A stretch of DNA of 38,538 bases from positions 1 through 38,538 of the forward strand of contig JAFAMV010000087.1 of assembly GCA_019233055.1 (NCBI GenBank), read 5' to 3'. Positions 30,386-37,725 of this stretch are shown here, one piece after another (position 1 is the first letter of the stretch; the number at the start of each line of letters is the position of its first letter). A program made the translations under genes and the position numbers. Under the pieces are notes generated by a model that made no database searches, was not told the origin of the DNA, and saw nothing but the letters and a program-made list of their open reading frames with translations. This DNA is from Curvibacter sp. (GTDB taxonomy: Bacteria > Pseudomonadota > Gammaproteobacteria > Burkholderiales > Burkholderiaceae_C).

Positions 30386-30939
30386 GGCTGGGCCACCTCG
30401 GGCAGGTATTCAGGCAGGAAGAGCGAGACGGCGGTCTCGGCATCGGCACTCAGACGCAGGTCGAAATGCTCGAACACCGTCACCCGCGCGGTGATCGGAG
30501 CGTCGCCGATGACGCAGTCCCGGGTCATGAGGTGCCCCCCGCACAGCGCCCCCTGGCCGTCGCGCAGCACCGCATGGCAATGCACCATGGGCGCGCCGGC
30601 CAGGTCCAGGCCCAGCGTGGCCTCGCCGGCGATCAGGCAGGCCGCGCCTGCGGCCACCGGCGGCGCGTAGGCGGCCACAGCCGGCCCCTCGGGCGTGGCC
30701 GGGCCGACACAGTACTGCAGCGCCGAGAACCAGCCCCCGAGCAGGCTCAGCGCCGCACTGCGGACACCGCGCGCCGCCAACGGCCGCACCACCGCCTCGT
30801 GCAGGCTCTGGCCCGGCGACAGTTGCAGGCGCAGCTGCAGGGCCTGGGGGCCCTCGCAGCTCTGAAGGCGTCTTGCCACCGGCGGGCCGGGATGCTGCAG
30901 ACGGCGCGACCGAGGCAGGCTCGGCGGGATGGGGGGCAT
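30382..30939 (-). CDS. PPC/DUF296-domain protein, first of a pair
   Basis: A 185-residue protein with an Arg/Pro-rich N-terminus (about 35 residues) and a divergent PPC (DUF296) domain. That domain is recognised from LRLQLSPGQSLHEAVVRPLAARGVRSAAL, the PMVHCHAVLRDGQGALCGGHLM core and the strand ITARVTVFEHFDLRL. The paired histidines (HCH and GGH) are in the usual conserved region of the family. GGAGACAAGCC precedes the ATG. It overlaps the next PPC gene by 4 bp, so the two products probably act together, possibly as a hetero-oligomer. No function is known; the IclR/SDR/thiolase/TRAP neighbourhood argues for a metabolic rather than architectural role (inference). Confidence 0.75.
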   Translation of the reverse strand: MPPIPPSLPRSRRLQHPGPPVARRLQSCEGPQALQLRLQLSPGQSLHEAVVRPLAARGVRSAALSLLGGWFSALQYCVGPATPEGPAVAAYAPPVAAGAACLIAGEATLGLDLAGAPMVHCHAVLRDGQGALCGGHLMTRDCVIGDAPITARVTVFEHFDLRLSADAETAVSLFLPEYLPEVAQP

Positions 30940-31000
30940 GGCTTGTCTCCGGTCGAGGTCTGCGGCATGCCGCTAAGGCCTCTGTCGTGGAAAGCGGCCC

Positions 31001-31034
31001 ATTCTAGGCCCGGCCTCCGGCAGGTCAGGACCTG
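31001..31034 (-). promoter_or_regulatory. Candidate promoter and overlapping operator of the PPC-SDR unit
   Basis: On the minus strand CTGACC (31028-31023) and TAGAAT (31006-31001) are spaced by 16 bp, a plausible -35/-10 pair. The -35 lies within the palindrome CAGGTC-CT-GACCTG (31034-31021), which could be an operator. The predicted start near 30994 would give a leader of about 55 bases, containing a further palindrome GCGGCATGCCGC (30962-30973). It sits just after the iclR stop codon. Confidence 0.45.
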
Positions 31035-31037
31035 TTC

Positions 31038-31847
31038 TCAGGGCGTCAACAGATGCGGCGTGGCCGCCGGCAGCCGGCCCAGCGTCCGGCTGGCCTGCAT
31101 CAGGCGGTTGCCCAGGCCGAGCGCGCGCGCCATCTGCAGCCGCGAGGCGATGGCGGCGATGCTGATCGAGGCCACCGGCCGGTTGTGCCCGTCGTACACC
31201 GGCACGCCGATGGCCCAGCTGTTCTCCTGCACCAGGCCCGGCTGCAGGCAGAAGCCGCGCTGCCGCGTCTCCTGCACCAGGTCCCAGATGGCCTCGTCGG
31301 TGCAGCGCGGAAACCGCGCCAGCCGCCGTTCGGCATTGCGCGCCAGCACATCGCGGATCTCGGCATCGGTCAGCGCCGCCAGCACCGCACAGGCGCCGGC
31401 CCCCACGCCCAGGGGCCAGCGGTCACCGGCCTTGATCAACTGGTTGCGGATCGGGAACACCCCTTCGTGGCGCGACAGGCAGATGCTTTCGTGGCCGTGC
31501 AACACCGAGAAGAACACGGTGTCGCCCGACTCCAGCGCCAGCGACTCGAGCAGCGGCGTGGCCCGGCGCTGCAGCTCGTAGCTGGGCTCGGCCGCCAGCC
31601 CCACGGCGAAGGCCTCGGGGCCGAGGCGGTAGCGGCCCGAGACCTCGTCACGCAGCACGAAGCCCTCGTCCACCAGCGCCCGGGTCAGGCGGATCGCGGT
31701 GGTCTTGTTGAGCAGCAGGCGCCGCCCGATCTCGCTGATGCGCAGGCCACCGGGGCCGACCTGGGTCAGCAGGCGCAGCACCGCCAGCCCGCGGCGCAGG
31801 GTCTGGGCACCGCCGACTTCGGGGGGGACGGGAAGATCGCCTGGCAT
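31038..31847 (-). CDS. IclR-family transcriptional regulator
   Basis: A 269-residue regulator of normal family length. The N-terminal winged helix (about 12-75) reads GGAQTLRRGLAVLRLLTQVGPGGLRISEIGRRLLLNKTTAIRLTRALVDEGFV. The IclR effector domain follows (SVLHGHESICLSRHEG, PLGVGAGACAVLAAL, GFCLQPGLVQENSWAIGVPVYD, ASISIAA). IclR proteins commonly control aromatic or organic-acid catabolism and bind a small organic acid. It diverges from the thiolase gene and is followed by the PPC-SDR unit on its own strand, so it probably controls both. A GAGGG ribosome binding site precedes the ATG, and a perfect palindrome lies 16-32 bp upstream of it. Confidence 0.94.
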   Translation of the reverse strand: MPGDLPVPPEVGGAQTLRRGLAVLRLLTQVGPGGLRISEIGRRLLLNKTTAIRLTRALVDEGFVLRDEVSGRYRLGPEAFAVGLAAEPSYELQRRATPLLESLALESGDTVFFSVLHGHESICLSRHEGVFPIRNQLIKAGDRWPLGVGAGACAVLAALTDAEIRDVLARNAERRLARFPRCTDEAIWDLVQETRQRGFCLQPGLVQENSWAIGVPVYDGHNRPVASISIAAIASRLQMARALGLGNRLMQASRTLGRLPAATPHLLTP

Positions 31848-31862
31848 AAACCCTCATCGAGT

Positions 31863-31879
31863 GGTTCAACATATGAACC
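31863..31879. promoter_or_regulatory. Palindromic IclR operator candidate
   Basis: GGTTCA-ACATA-TGAACC is a perfect interrupted palindrome (6-bp arms, 5-bp spacer) in the iclR-thiolase gap, 16 bp upstream of the iclR start and 99 bp upstream of the thiolase start. Its size and GTTC/GAAC character fit IclR-family operators, so autoregulation and control of the thiolase operon are likely. A small hairpin CGGGG-TCTTG-CCCCG (31947-31961) lies in the thiolase leader. Confidence 0.6.
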
Positions 31880-31978
31880 TGATTTTCCCACCATGACCCC
31901 GAGCGGCAGGCACGGGAGGCGGGCACTCCGTAAATTCGGAACGCTCCGGGGTCTTGCCCCGCCCAATCAAGGAATCAC

Positions 31979-33145
31979 ATGCCATCGTCCTACATCGTCG
32001 GCTGGGGCCACACCCGCTTCGGCAAACTCGACCAGGTGGAGAGCGAGGCGCTGATCGCCGAGGCCGCAGAAGCCGCCCTGGCCAGCGCCGGCCTCGAGGC
32101 CAGCGCCATCGACGGCGTCTTCGTCGGTCATTTCAACGGCGGCTTCGTGCGCCAGGACTTCAGCGGCGCCCTGCCCGCCCTGGCCCTGCCGGCCCTGCGC
32201 CACACCCCCTCGGTGCGGCTGGAGAACGCCTGCGCCACCGGCTCGGCCGCCATCTGGGCCGCGCTCGACGCCCTCGAGAGCGGACGCCTGCAGCGCGCCC
32301 TGGTGATCGGCTTCGAGAAGATGAACACCCTGCCCACGGCGCAGATCGGCGAGGTGCTGCTGCGCTGCTCGTATGTGCGCGAGGAGGGCGACACGCCGGC
32401 CGGCTTTGCCGGCGTCTTCGGCCAGATCGCCAGCCGCTACGCCGAACGCTTCGGCGACCCCTCGGACGCCCTGGCCGCCATTGCCGCCAAGAACCACCAC
32501 CACGGCCTGGCCAACCCCTATGCCCACATGCGCCGCGACCTGGGCTATGACTTCTGCCGCCAGCCCTCGGACAAGAACCCCTTCGTGGCCGGTCCGCTGA
32601 AGCGTTCCGACTGCTCCCTGGTCTCCGACGGCGCGGCCGCCCTGGTGCTGTCGCGCGAGCCCCTGGCCGGCGCCCGGGTGGCCCCGGTGCGCTGGCGTTC
32701 GCGCACCCAGGTGAACGATTTCCTGCCGCTGTCGCGCCGCGACCCCACCCGCTTCGAAGGCGCGGCCCGGACCTGGGGCCAGGGCCTGGCCGACGCCGGC
32801 TGCACACTGGACGGGCTGCAATTCGTCGAGACCCATGACTGCTTCACGATCGCCGAACTGCTCGAATACGAAGCCATGGGCCTGGCGCCGCAGGGCCAGG
32901 GGGCGCGCGTCATCCTCGAGGGCCACAGCACCCGCGAGGGTCGGCTGCCGGTCAACCCCTCGGGCGGGCTCAAGTCGCGCGGCCACCCGATCGGCGCCAC
33001 CGGGGTGTCGCAGCATGTGATGGCCGCCATGCAGCTCAGCGGCAGCGCCGGCGAGATGCAGCTGCCCGGGGCCCGGCGCGGCGCGGTCTTCAACATGGGG
33101 GGGGCGGCGGTGGCCAACTACCTCAGCATCCTCGAGGCGGCCTGA
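31979..33145 (+). CDS. SCP2-type thiolase family protein
   Basis: A 388-residue thiolase-fold protein, presumably cleaving (or making) a 3-oxoacyl-CoA. Visible catalytic residues are the nucleophile Cys85 in LENACATGSAA, His286 and Cys288 in the HDCF motif (ETHDCFTIAELLEYE), and His336 in SRGHPIGATG. The HDCF cysteine is the hallmark of SCP2-type thiolases; the C-terminal cysteine loop of classical thiolases is replaced by FNMGGAAVANYL. The usual biosynthetic/degradative FadA/PhaA assignment is therefore not supported. AAGGA precedes the ATG. It is followed after 2 bp by an acyl-CoA synthetase, and it is first in the plus-strand operon opposite iclR. Confidence 0.9.
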   Translation: MPSSYIVGWGHTRFGKLDQVESEALIAEAAEAALASAGLEASAIDGVFVGHFNGGFVRQDFSGALPALALPALRHTPSVRLENACATGSAAIWAALDALESGRLQRALVIGFEKMNTLPTAQIGEVLLRCSYVREEGDTPAGFAGVFGQIASRYAERFGDPSDALAAIAAKNHHHGLANPYAHMRRDLGYDFCRQPSDKNPFVAGPLKRSDCSLVSDGAAALVLSREPLAGARVAPVRWRSRTQVNDFLPLSRRDPTRFEGAARTWGQGLADAGCTLDGLQFVETHDCFTIAELLEYEAMGLAPQGQGARVILEGHSTREGRLPVNPSGGLKSRGHPIGATGVSQHVMAAMQLSGSAGEMQLPGARRGAVFNMGGAAVANYLSILEAA

Positions 33146-33147
33146 CC

Positions 33148-34749
33148 ATGCACGCCGCCCAGGTGATGAACCTCAGCCGCCTACTGGCCCAGACCGCCCG
33201 GCTGTTTCCCGGACACACCGCCCTGATCCAGGGCACGCAGCGCTGCAGTTGGGCCGAGATGGACGCCCGCGTCGATGCCATGGTGGCGGCCCTGCGCGCC
33301 CTGGGGCTGAAGAAGGGCGACCGCATCCTGCTGCAGTCGAGCAACAACCTGGCCATGTTCGAAAGCGCCTGGGTGGCGTTCCGGCTCGGCTGCGTCTGGG
33401 TGCCCACCAACTTCCGCCTGACCCCGTCCGAGGTGGCCTACCTGGGCAGCTCGAGCGAATGCGCGGCCATGGTCTACGAGGCCGGCTTCGAGGCCCATGT
33501 GGATGCGGTGCGCGCCGCCTGGCCCGGCCTGCGCGAGGTGGTCTGCATCGGCGGCACGCCGCGCGCGGGCGAACACGGCTACGAGGCCCTGGTGACGGCC
33601 CATGCCGGCGAGCGCCCCGAGGAGGCCCAGGTCGAGGCCGACGACCCGCTGTGGTTCTTCTACACCTCGGGCACCACCGGGCGGCCCAAGGCCGCCATCC
33701 TCACCCACGCCCAGATGGCCTTCGTGGTCACCAACCACCTGGCCGACCTGATCCCTGGCACCACCGAGCGCGACTGCTCGCTGGCCGTGGCCCCGCTGTC
33801 GCATGGCGCCGGCATCCACGCCCTGCTGAATGTGGCGCGCGGTGCCGCCACGGTGCTGCTGGAGGGCGAGAAGCTCGACCCGGCCCAGTGCTGGGCGCTG
33901 ATCGAGCAGCACCGGGTGAGCAATCTGTTCACCGTGCCCACCATCGTCAAGATGCTGGTCGAGCACCCGGCGGTGGACCGGCACGACCACAGCTCGCTGC
34001 GCTACCTGATCTATGCGGGCGCACCCATGTACCGCAGCGACCAGCGCCTGGCGCTGCAGAAGCTGGGGCCGGTGCTGGTGCAGTATTTCGGCCTCGGCGA
34101 GGTCACCGGCTGCATCACCGTGCTGCCGCCGCACCTGCACTCGGCCGACGACGCCGACCCGAACGCCCACATCGGCTCCTGCGGGCGGCCGCGCACCGGC
34201 ATGGAGGTGGCCATCCTCGACCCCGAGGGCCGGCCTCTGCCGGCCGGCACCGTGGGCGAGATCTGCTGCCGCGGCCCGGCCGTCTTCGCGGGCTACCACC
34301 GCAACCCCGAGGCCAGCGCCAAGGCCCTGCGCGGCGGCTGGTTCCACACCGGCGATCTGGGACGGCTGGACGACCAAGGCCTGCTCTACATCACCGGGCG
34401 CGAATCCGACATGTACATCTCGGGCGGCTCCAACGTCTACCCGCGCGAATGCGAGGAACTGCTGCTCGAGCACCCCGGCGTGGCCGAGGTGGCGGTGCTG
34501 GGCGTGCCCGACGCCAAATGGGGCGAGGTCGGCGTGGCCGTGGTGGTGCGCCGGCCCGGCCAGCCCGAGGTCGACGCCGAGGCCCTGCTGGCCCACATCG
34601 ACGGCCGCCTGGCCCGCTACCGCTGGCCGCGCCAGTTCTTCTTCTGGAGCGCCCTGCCCAAATCCGGCTATGGGAAAATCACCAAGCAGGAAGTTCGGCG
34701 GATGCTCCATGAGCGCGGCGAGATCGTCCCACCCGACATGGTGAAATAG
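33148..34749 (+). CDS. AMP-forming acyl-CoA synthetase
   Basis: A 533-residue adenylate-forming enzyme that should activate a carboxylic acid to its CoA thioester. The ATP motif YTSGTTGRPKAAILTH starts at residue 172. A central motif YFGLGEVTG follows, then GGWFHTGDLGRLDDQGLLYITGRESDMYISGGSNVYPRE and a C-terminal catalytic lysine region SGYGKITKQEV. It resembles the medium/long-chain and aromatic/terpenoid acid ligases, and the substrate cannot be assigned. It starts 2 bp after the thiolase stop, so the two are certainly cotranscribed. A second ligase (fadD) elsewhere in the window is much closer to the housekeeping FadD, supporting a specialised role here. Confidence 0.92.
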   Translation: MHAAQVMNLSRLLAQTARLFPGHTALIQGTQRCSWAEMDARVDAMVAALRALGLKKGDRILLQSSNNLAMFESAWVAFRLGCVWVPTNFRLTPSEVAYLGSSSECAAMVYEAGFEAHVDAVRAAWPGLREVVCIGGTPRAGEHGYEALVTAHAGERPEEAQVEADDPLWFFYTSGTTGRPKAAILTHAQMAFVVTNHLADLIPGTTERDCSLAVAPLSHGAGIHALLNVARGAATVLLEGEKLDPAQCWALIEQHRVSNLFTVPTIVKMLVEHPAVDRHDHSSLRYLIYAGAPMYRSDQRLALQKLGPVLVQYFGLGEVTGCITVLPPHLHSADDADPNAHIGSCGRPRTGMEVAILDPEGRPLPAGTVGEICCRGPAVFAGYHRNPEASAKALRGGWFHTGDLGRLDDQGLLYITGRESDMYISGGSNVYPRECEELLLEHPGVAEVAVLGVPDAKWGEVGVAVVVRRPGQPEVDAEALLAHIDGRLARYRWPRQFFFWSALPKSGYGKITKQEVRRMLHERGEIVPPDMVK

Positions 34750-34786
34750 CGCCCGGCCCCCTTTCACCCTTCCGCCCCCTTTCCCC

Positions 34787-34810
34787 GGCCCGGACCTCAC
34801 CGTCCGGGCC
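34787..34810 (+). promoter_or_regulatory. Intercistronic hairpin before dctP
   Basis: GGCCCGGAC-CTCACC-GTCCGGGCC is a perfect 9-bp stem in the 88-bp gap between the acyl-CoA synthetase and dctP. No U-tract follows, so it is unlikely to be a simple terminator. Its place just before the binding-protein gene suggests an mRNA-processing or stability element that raises DctP output relative to the upstream enzymes, a common arrangement in transport operons. Confidence 0.5.
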
Positions 34811-34837
34811 CAGATCCAACCCCGAGGAGACAAGACA

Positions 34838-35860
34838 ATGCACAAGCTCAATCGCCGCCAGCTGCTGGCCGGCTCCGCCGCCCTGGCCCTGCCCGCCGCC
34901 GGCCTGCACAGCGCCCTGGCCGCCGACAAGGCCGAATTCACCCTGAAGTACGGCAACAACCTGCCGGTGGCCCACCCGATGAACCTGCGTGCCGCCGAGA
35001 TGGCCCGGCGCATCAAGGAAGACAGCAAGGGCCGCATCGACTTCCAGGTCTACCCCAACAACCAGCTCGGCAACGACACCGACATGCTGTCGCAGCTGCG
35101 CTCGGGCGCGCTCGACTTCCAGACCCTGTCGCCCCTGATCCTCGGCACCCTGGTGCCGGCCGCACAGATCAGCGGCGTGGGCTTCGCCTTCAAGGACTAC
35201 ACCCAGGTCTGGGCCGCCATGGACGGCGAACTCGGTGCCCACGTGCGCCGCCAGATCGAGGCCACCGGCAGCCTGATGGTGTTCGAAAAGATCTGGGACA
35301 ACGGCTACCGCCAGATCACCACCAGCAACCGCCCCATCGCCAAGGCCGAAGACCTCAAGGGGCTGAAGATCCGCACCCCGCCGAGCCCGATCTGGGTCTC
35401 GATGTTCAAGGCCTTCGACGCCTCGCCGGTCAGCATCAACTTCGCCGAGGTCTATTCCTCGCTGCAGACCAAGGTGGTGGACGCGCAGGAGAACCCGCTG
35501 GCCATCATCTCGACGGCCAAGCTCAACGAGGTGCAGAAGTACTGCTCGCTGACCAACCACATGTGGGACGGCTTCTGGTTCCTGGGCAACAAGCGCTCCT
35601 TCGACCGCCTGCCCGCCGACCTCAAGGCCATCGTGACCAAGCATGTCAACGAGGCCTGCCTGGGCCAGCGCGAGGATGTGCGCAAGCTCAACGACGGCCT
35701 GCAGGCCGATCTGAAGTCCAAGGGCATGGTCCTCAACGAGACCGTGGCCGACGGCTTCCGCGACAAGCTGCGCAGCGCCGGCTTCTATGCCGACTGGCAC
35801 AAGAAGTTCGGTGACGAGGCCTGGGCCGCGCTCGAGAAGTACACCGGCAAGCTGGCATGA
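34838..35860 (+). CDS. dctP: TRAP transporter substrate-binding protein
   Basis: A 340-residue periplasmic DctP-family receptor for TRAP uptake. The N-terminal signal carries a twin-arginine-like NRRQLLAG (residues 5-12) and ends at ALA (26-28). The mature domain shows the family pattern: LKYGNNLPVAHPMN, the substrate-carboxylate arginine in LKGLKIRTPPSP, and the AEVYSSLQTKVVDAQENPLAII block. The ligand is probably an organic acid, consistent with the acid-activating ligase upstream. GAGGAGACAAGACA precedes the ATG. It overlaps the permease gene by ATGA. The Tat-like motif is unusual enough to note, but Sec export is also possible. Confidence 0.95.
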   Translation: MHKLNRRQLLAGSAALALPAAGLHSALAADKAEFTLKYGNNLPVAHPMNLRAAEMARRIKEDSKGRIDFQVYPNNQLGNDTDMLSQLRSGALDFQTLSPLILGTLVPAAQISGVGFAFKDYTQVWAAMDGELGAHVRRQIEATGSLMVFEKIWDNGYRQITTSNRPIAKAEDLKGLKIRTPPSPIWVSMFKAFDASPVSINFAEVYSSLQTKVVDAQENPLAIISTAKLNEVQKYCSLTNHMWDGFWFLGNKRSFDRLPADLKAIVTKHVNEACLGQREDVRKLNDGLQADLKSKGMVLNETVADGFRDKLRSAGFYADWHKKFGDEAWAALEKYTGKLA

Positions 35861-37725
35861 GTTCCGGCCCCGCCTTGCACACGGGGTCCCCTGCCGCGCT
35901 GCGCCCCTGGGTCGCCCGACTCGAAGGCGGCCTGGCCTGGGCGGTCGAGGTGCCGGCCGCGCTGCTGGTGCTGGCCGACATCGGAGTGCTGTTCTCCGGC
36001 GTGGTGGCGCGTTACCTGCTGCACACCGCGCTGCTGTGGTCCGATGAGCTGGCCTCGCTGCTGTTCATCTGGCTGGCCATGCTGGGCTCGGTGATCGCGC
36101 TGCGGCGCGGCGAGCACATGCGCATGACCGCCCTGGTCGGCAAGGCCGGCCCCGGCACCCGGGCGCTGTTCGAGGCGGTGGCCCTGGCGGCCAGCCTGGC
36201 CTATCTGGCGATGGTGATCTGGCCGGCCTGCCAGTACGCCCAGGACCAGCTCCCCGTCAGCACCCCGGCCATGGAGATCTCGGACGCTTGGCGTGCCGCC
36301 GCGCTGCCGGTGGGCGTCGCCCTGATGGGGCTGTTCGGCGTCCTGCGCCTGCTGCGCAACACCCCGCTGCGCCAGATCGTGCAGGCGGCGCTGCTGGTCG
36401 GCGCGGTCGTCGGCGCCTTCTGGTGGGCCGGCCCCTGGTTCGAAGACCTGGGCCGCCTCAACCTGCTGATCTTCTTCGTCGGCGTGGCCGGCGGCTGCGT
36501 GCTCGCCGGCATCCCGATCGCCTTCGCCTTCGGCCTGGCCACCCTGGGCTACCTGGCGCTGAGTACCTCGATGCCCCTGGGGGTGGTGGTCGGCCGCATG
36601 GACGAGGGCATGTCGCACCTGATCCTGCTGGCGGTGCCGCTGTTCGTCTTCCTCGGCCTGCTCATCGAGATGACCGGCATGGCGCGCGCCATGATCGCCT
36701 TCCTGGCCGGGCTGCTGGGCCATGTGCGCGGCGGCCTGTCGTATGTGCTGATCGGTGCCATGTACCTGGTCTCGGGCATCTCGGGCTCGAAGGCGGCCGA
36801 CATGGCGGCCATCGCACCAGCCCTGTTCCCCGAGATGAAGCAGCGCGGCGCGCGCCCCGGCGATCTGGTGGCCCTGCTGTCGGCCACCGGCGCCCAGACC
36901 GAGACCGTGCCGCCCAGCCTGGTGCTCATCACCATCGGCTCGGTGACCGGGGTGTCGATCGCCGCCCTGTTCACCGGCGGCCTGTTGCCGGCCGCCGTGC
37001 TCGGCGCGCTGTTGTGCGCGGTGGTGTGGCGGCGCTACCGCCATGAAGACCTGAGCCAGGTGCGGCGCACCCCGCGCGCCGAGGTGGCGCGTCTGTTCGT
37101 CGTGGCCCTGCCGGCCCTGGCCCTGCCCTTCGTGATCCGGGCCGCGGTGGTCGAGGGCGTGGCCACCGCCACCGAGGTCTCCACCATCGGCATCGCCTAC
37201 AGCGTGCTGGCCGGCCTGCTGATCTATCGGCAGTTCCACTGGCGGCGCCTGCTGCCGATGCTGATCGACACCGCCTGCCTGTCGGGGGCCATCCTGCTCA
37301 TCATCGGCACCGCCACCGGCATGGCCTGGGGCCTGACCCAGTCGGGCTTCTCGCGCTGGCTGGCCGAGCTGATGACCGGCCTGCCCGGCGGCGCGCCGGT
37401 GTTCCTCGCGGTCTCGGTGCTGGCCTTCATGGTGCTGGGCTCGGTGCTCGAGGGCATTCCCGCCATCGTGCTGTTCGGCCCCCTGCTGTTCCCGATCGCG
37501 CGCCAGCTCGGGGTGCACGAGGTCCACTACGCGATGGTGGTGGTGCTGTCCATGGGCCTGGGCCTGTTCGCGCCGCCGCTGGGCGTGGGCTACTACGCCG
37601 CCTGCGCCATCGGCCGGGTCCACCCCGACGAAGGCATCCGCCCCATCCTCGGCTACCTGCTGGCGCTGCTGGTCGGCACCGCCATCGTGGCGGCCGTGCC
37701 CTGGCTGTCGCTGGGCTTTCTCTGA
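35857..37725 (+). CDS. dctQM: TRAP transporter fused permease (DctQ + DctM)
   Basis: A 622-residue inner-membrane protein that combines the small DctQ subunit (about residues 1-175, including ALLWSDELASLLFIWLAMLGSVIALRRGEHMRM) with the large DctM subunit (about 200-622). The latter has typical hydrophobic repeats such as LAVPLFVFLGLLIEMTGMA and GLGLFAPPLGVGYYAACAI. It couples sodium-driven uptake to the DctP receptor. Separate dctQ and dctM genes are the commoner arrangement, but fusions are well known. Translation is coupled to dctP by ATGA. Its 3' end overlaps the convergent sterol-desaturase gene by 73 bp; a strong hairpin follows the stop. Confidence 0.94.
   Translation: MSSGPALHTGSPAALRPWVARLEGGLAWAVEVPAALLVLADIGVLFSGVVARYLLHTALLWSDELASLLFIWLAMLGSVIALRRGEHMRMTALVGKAGPGTRALFEAVALAASLAYLAMVIWPACQYAQDQLPVSTPAMEISDAWRAAALPVGVALMGLFGVLRLLRNTPLRQIVQAALLVGAVVGAFWWAGPWFEDLGRLNLLIFFVGVAGGCVLAGIPIAFAFGLATLGYLALSTSMPLGVVVGRMDEGMSHLILLAVPLFVFLGLLIEMTGMARAMIAFLAGLLGHVRGGLSYVLIGAMYLVSGISGSKAADMAAIAPALFPEMKQRGARPGDLVALLSATGAQTETVPPSLVLITIGSVTGVSIAALFTGGLLPAAVLGALLCAVVWRRYRHEDLSQVRRTPRAEVARLFVVALPALALPFVIRAAVVEGVATATEVSTIGIAYSVLAGLLIYRQFHWRRLLPMLIDTACLSGAILLIIGTATGMAWGLTQSGFSRWLAELMTGLPGGAPVFLAVSVLAFMVLGSVLEGIPAIVLFGPLLFPIARQLGVHEVHYAMVVVLSMGLGLFAPPLGVGYYAACAIGRVHPDEGIRPILGYLLALLVGTAIVAAVPWLSLGFL

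Noticed and set aside
31947..31961. CGGGG-TCTTG-CCCCG hairpin in the thiolase leader as a terminator or riboswitch
   Set aside because: The stem is only 5 bp with no U-tract or larger fold; such hairpins are common by chance in GC-rich DNA.
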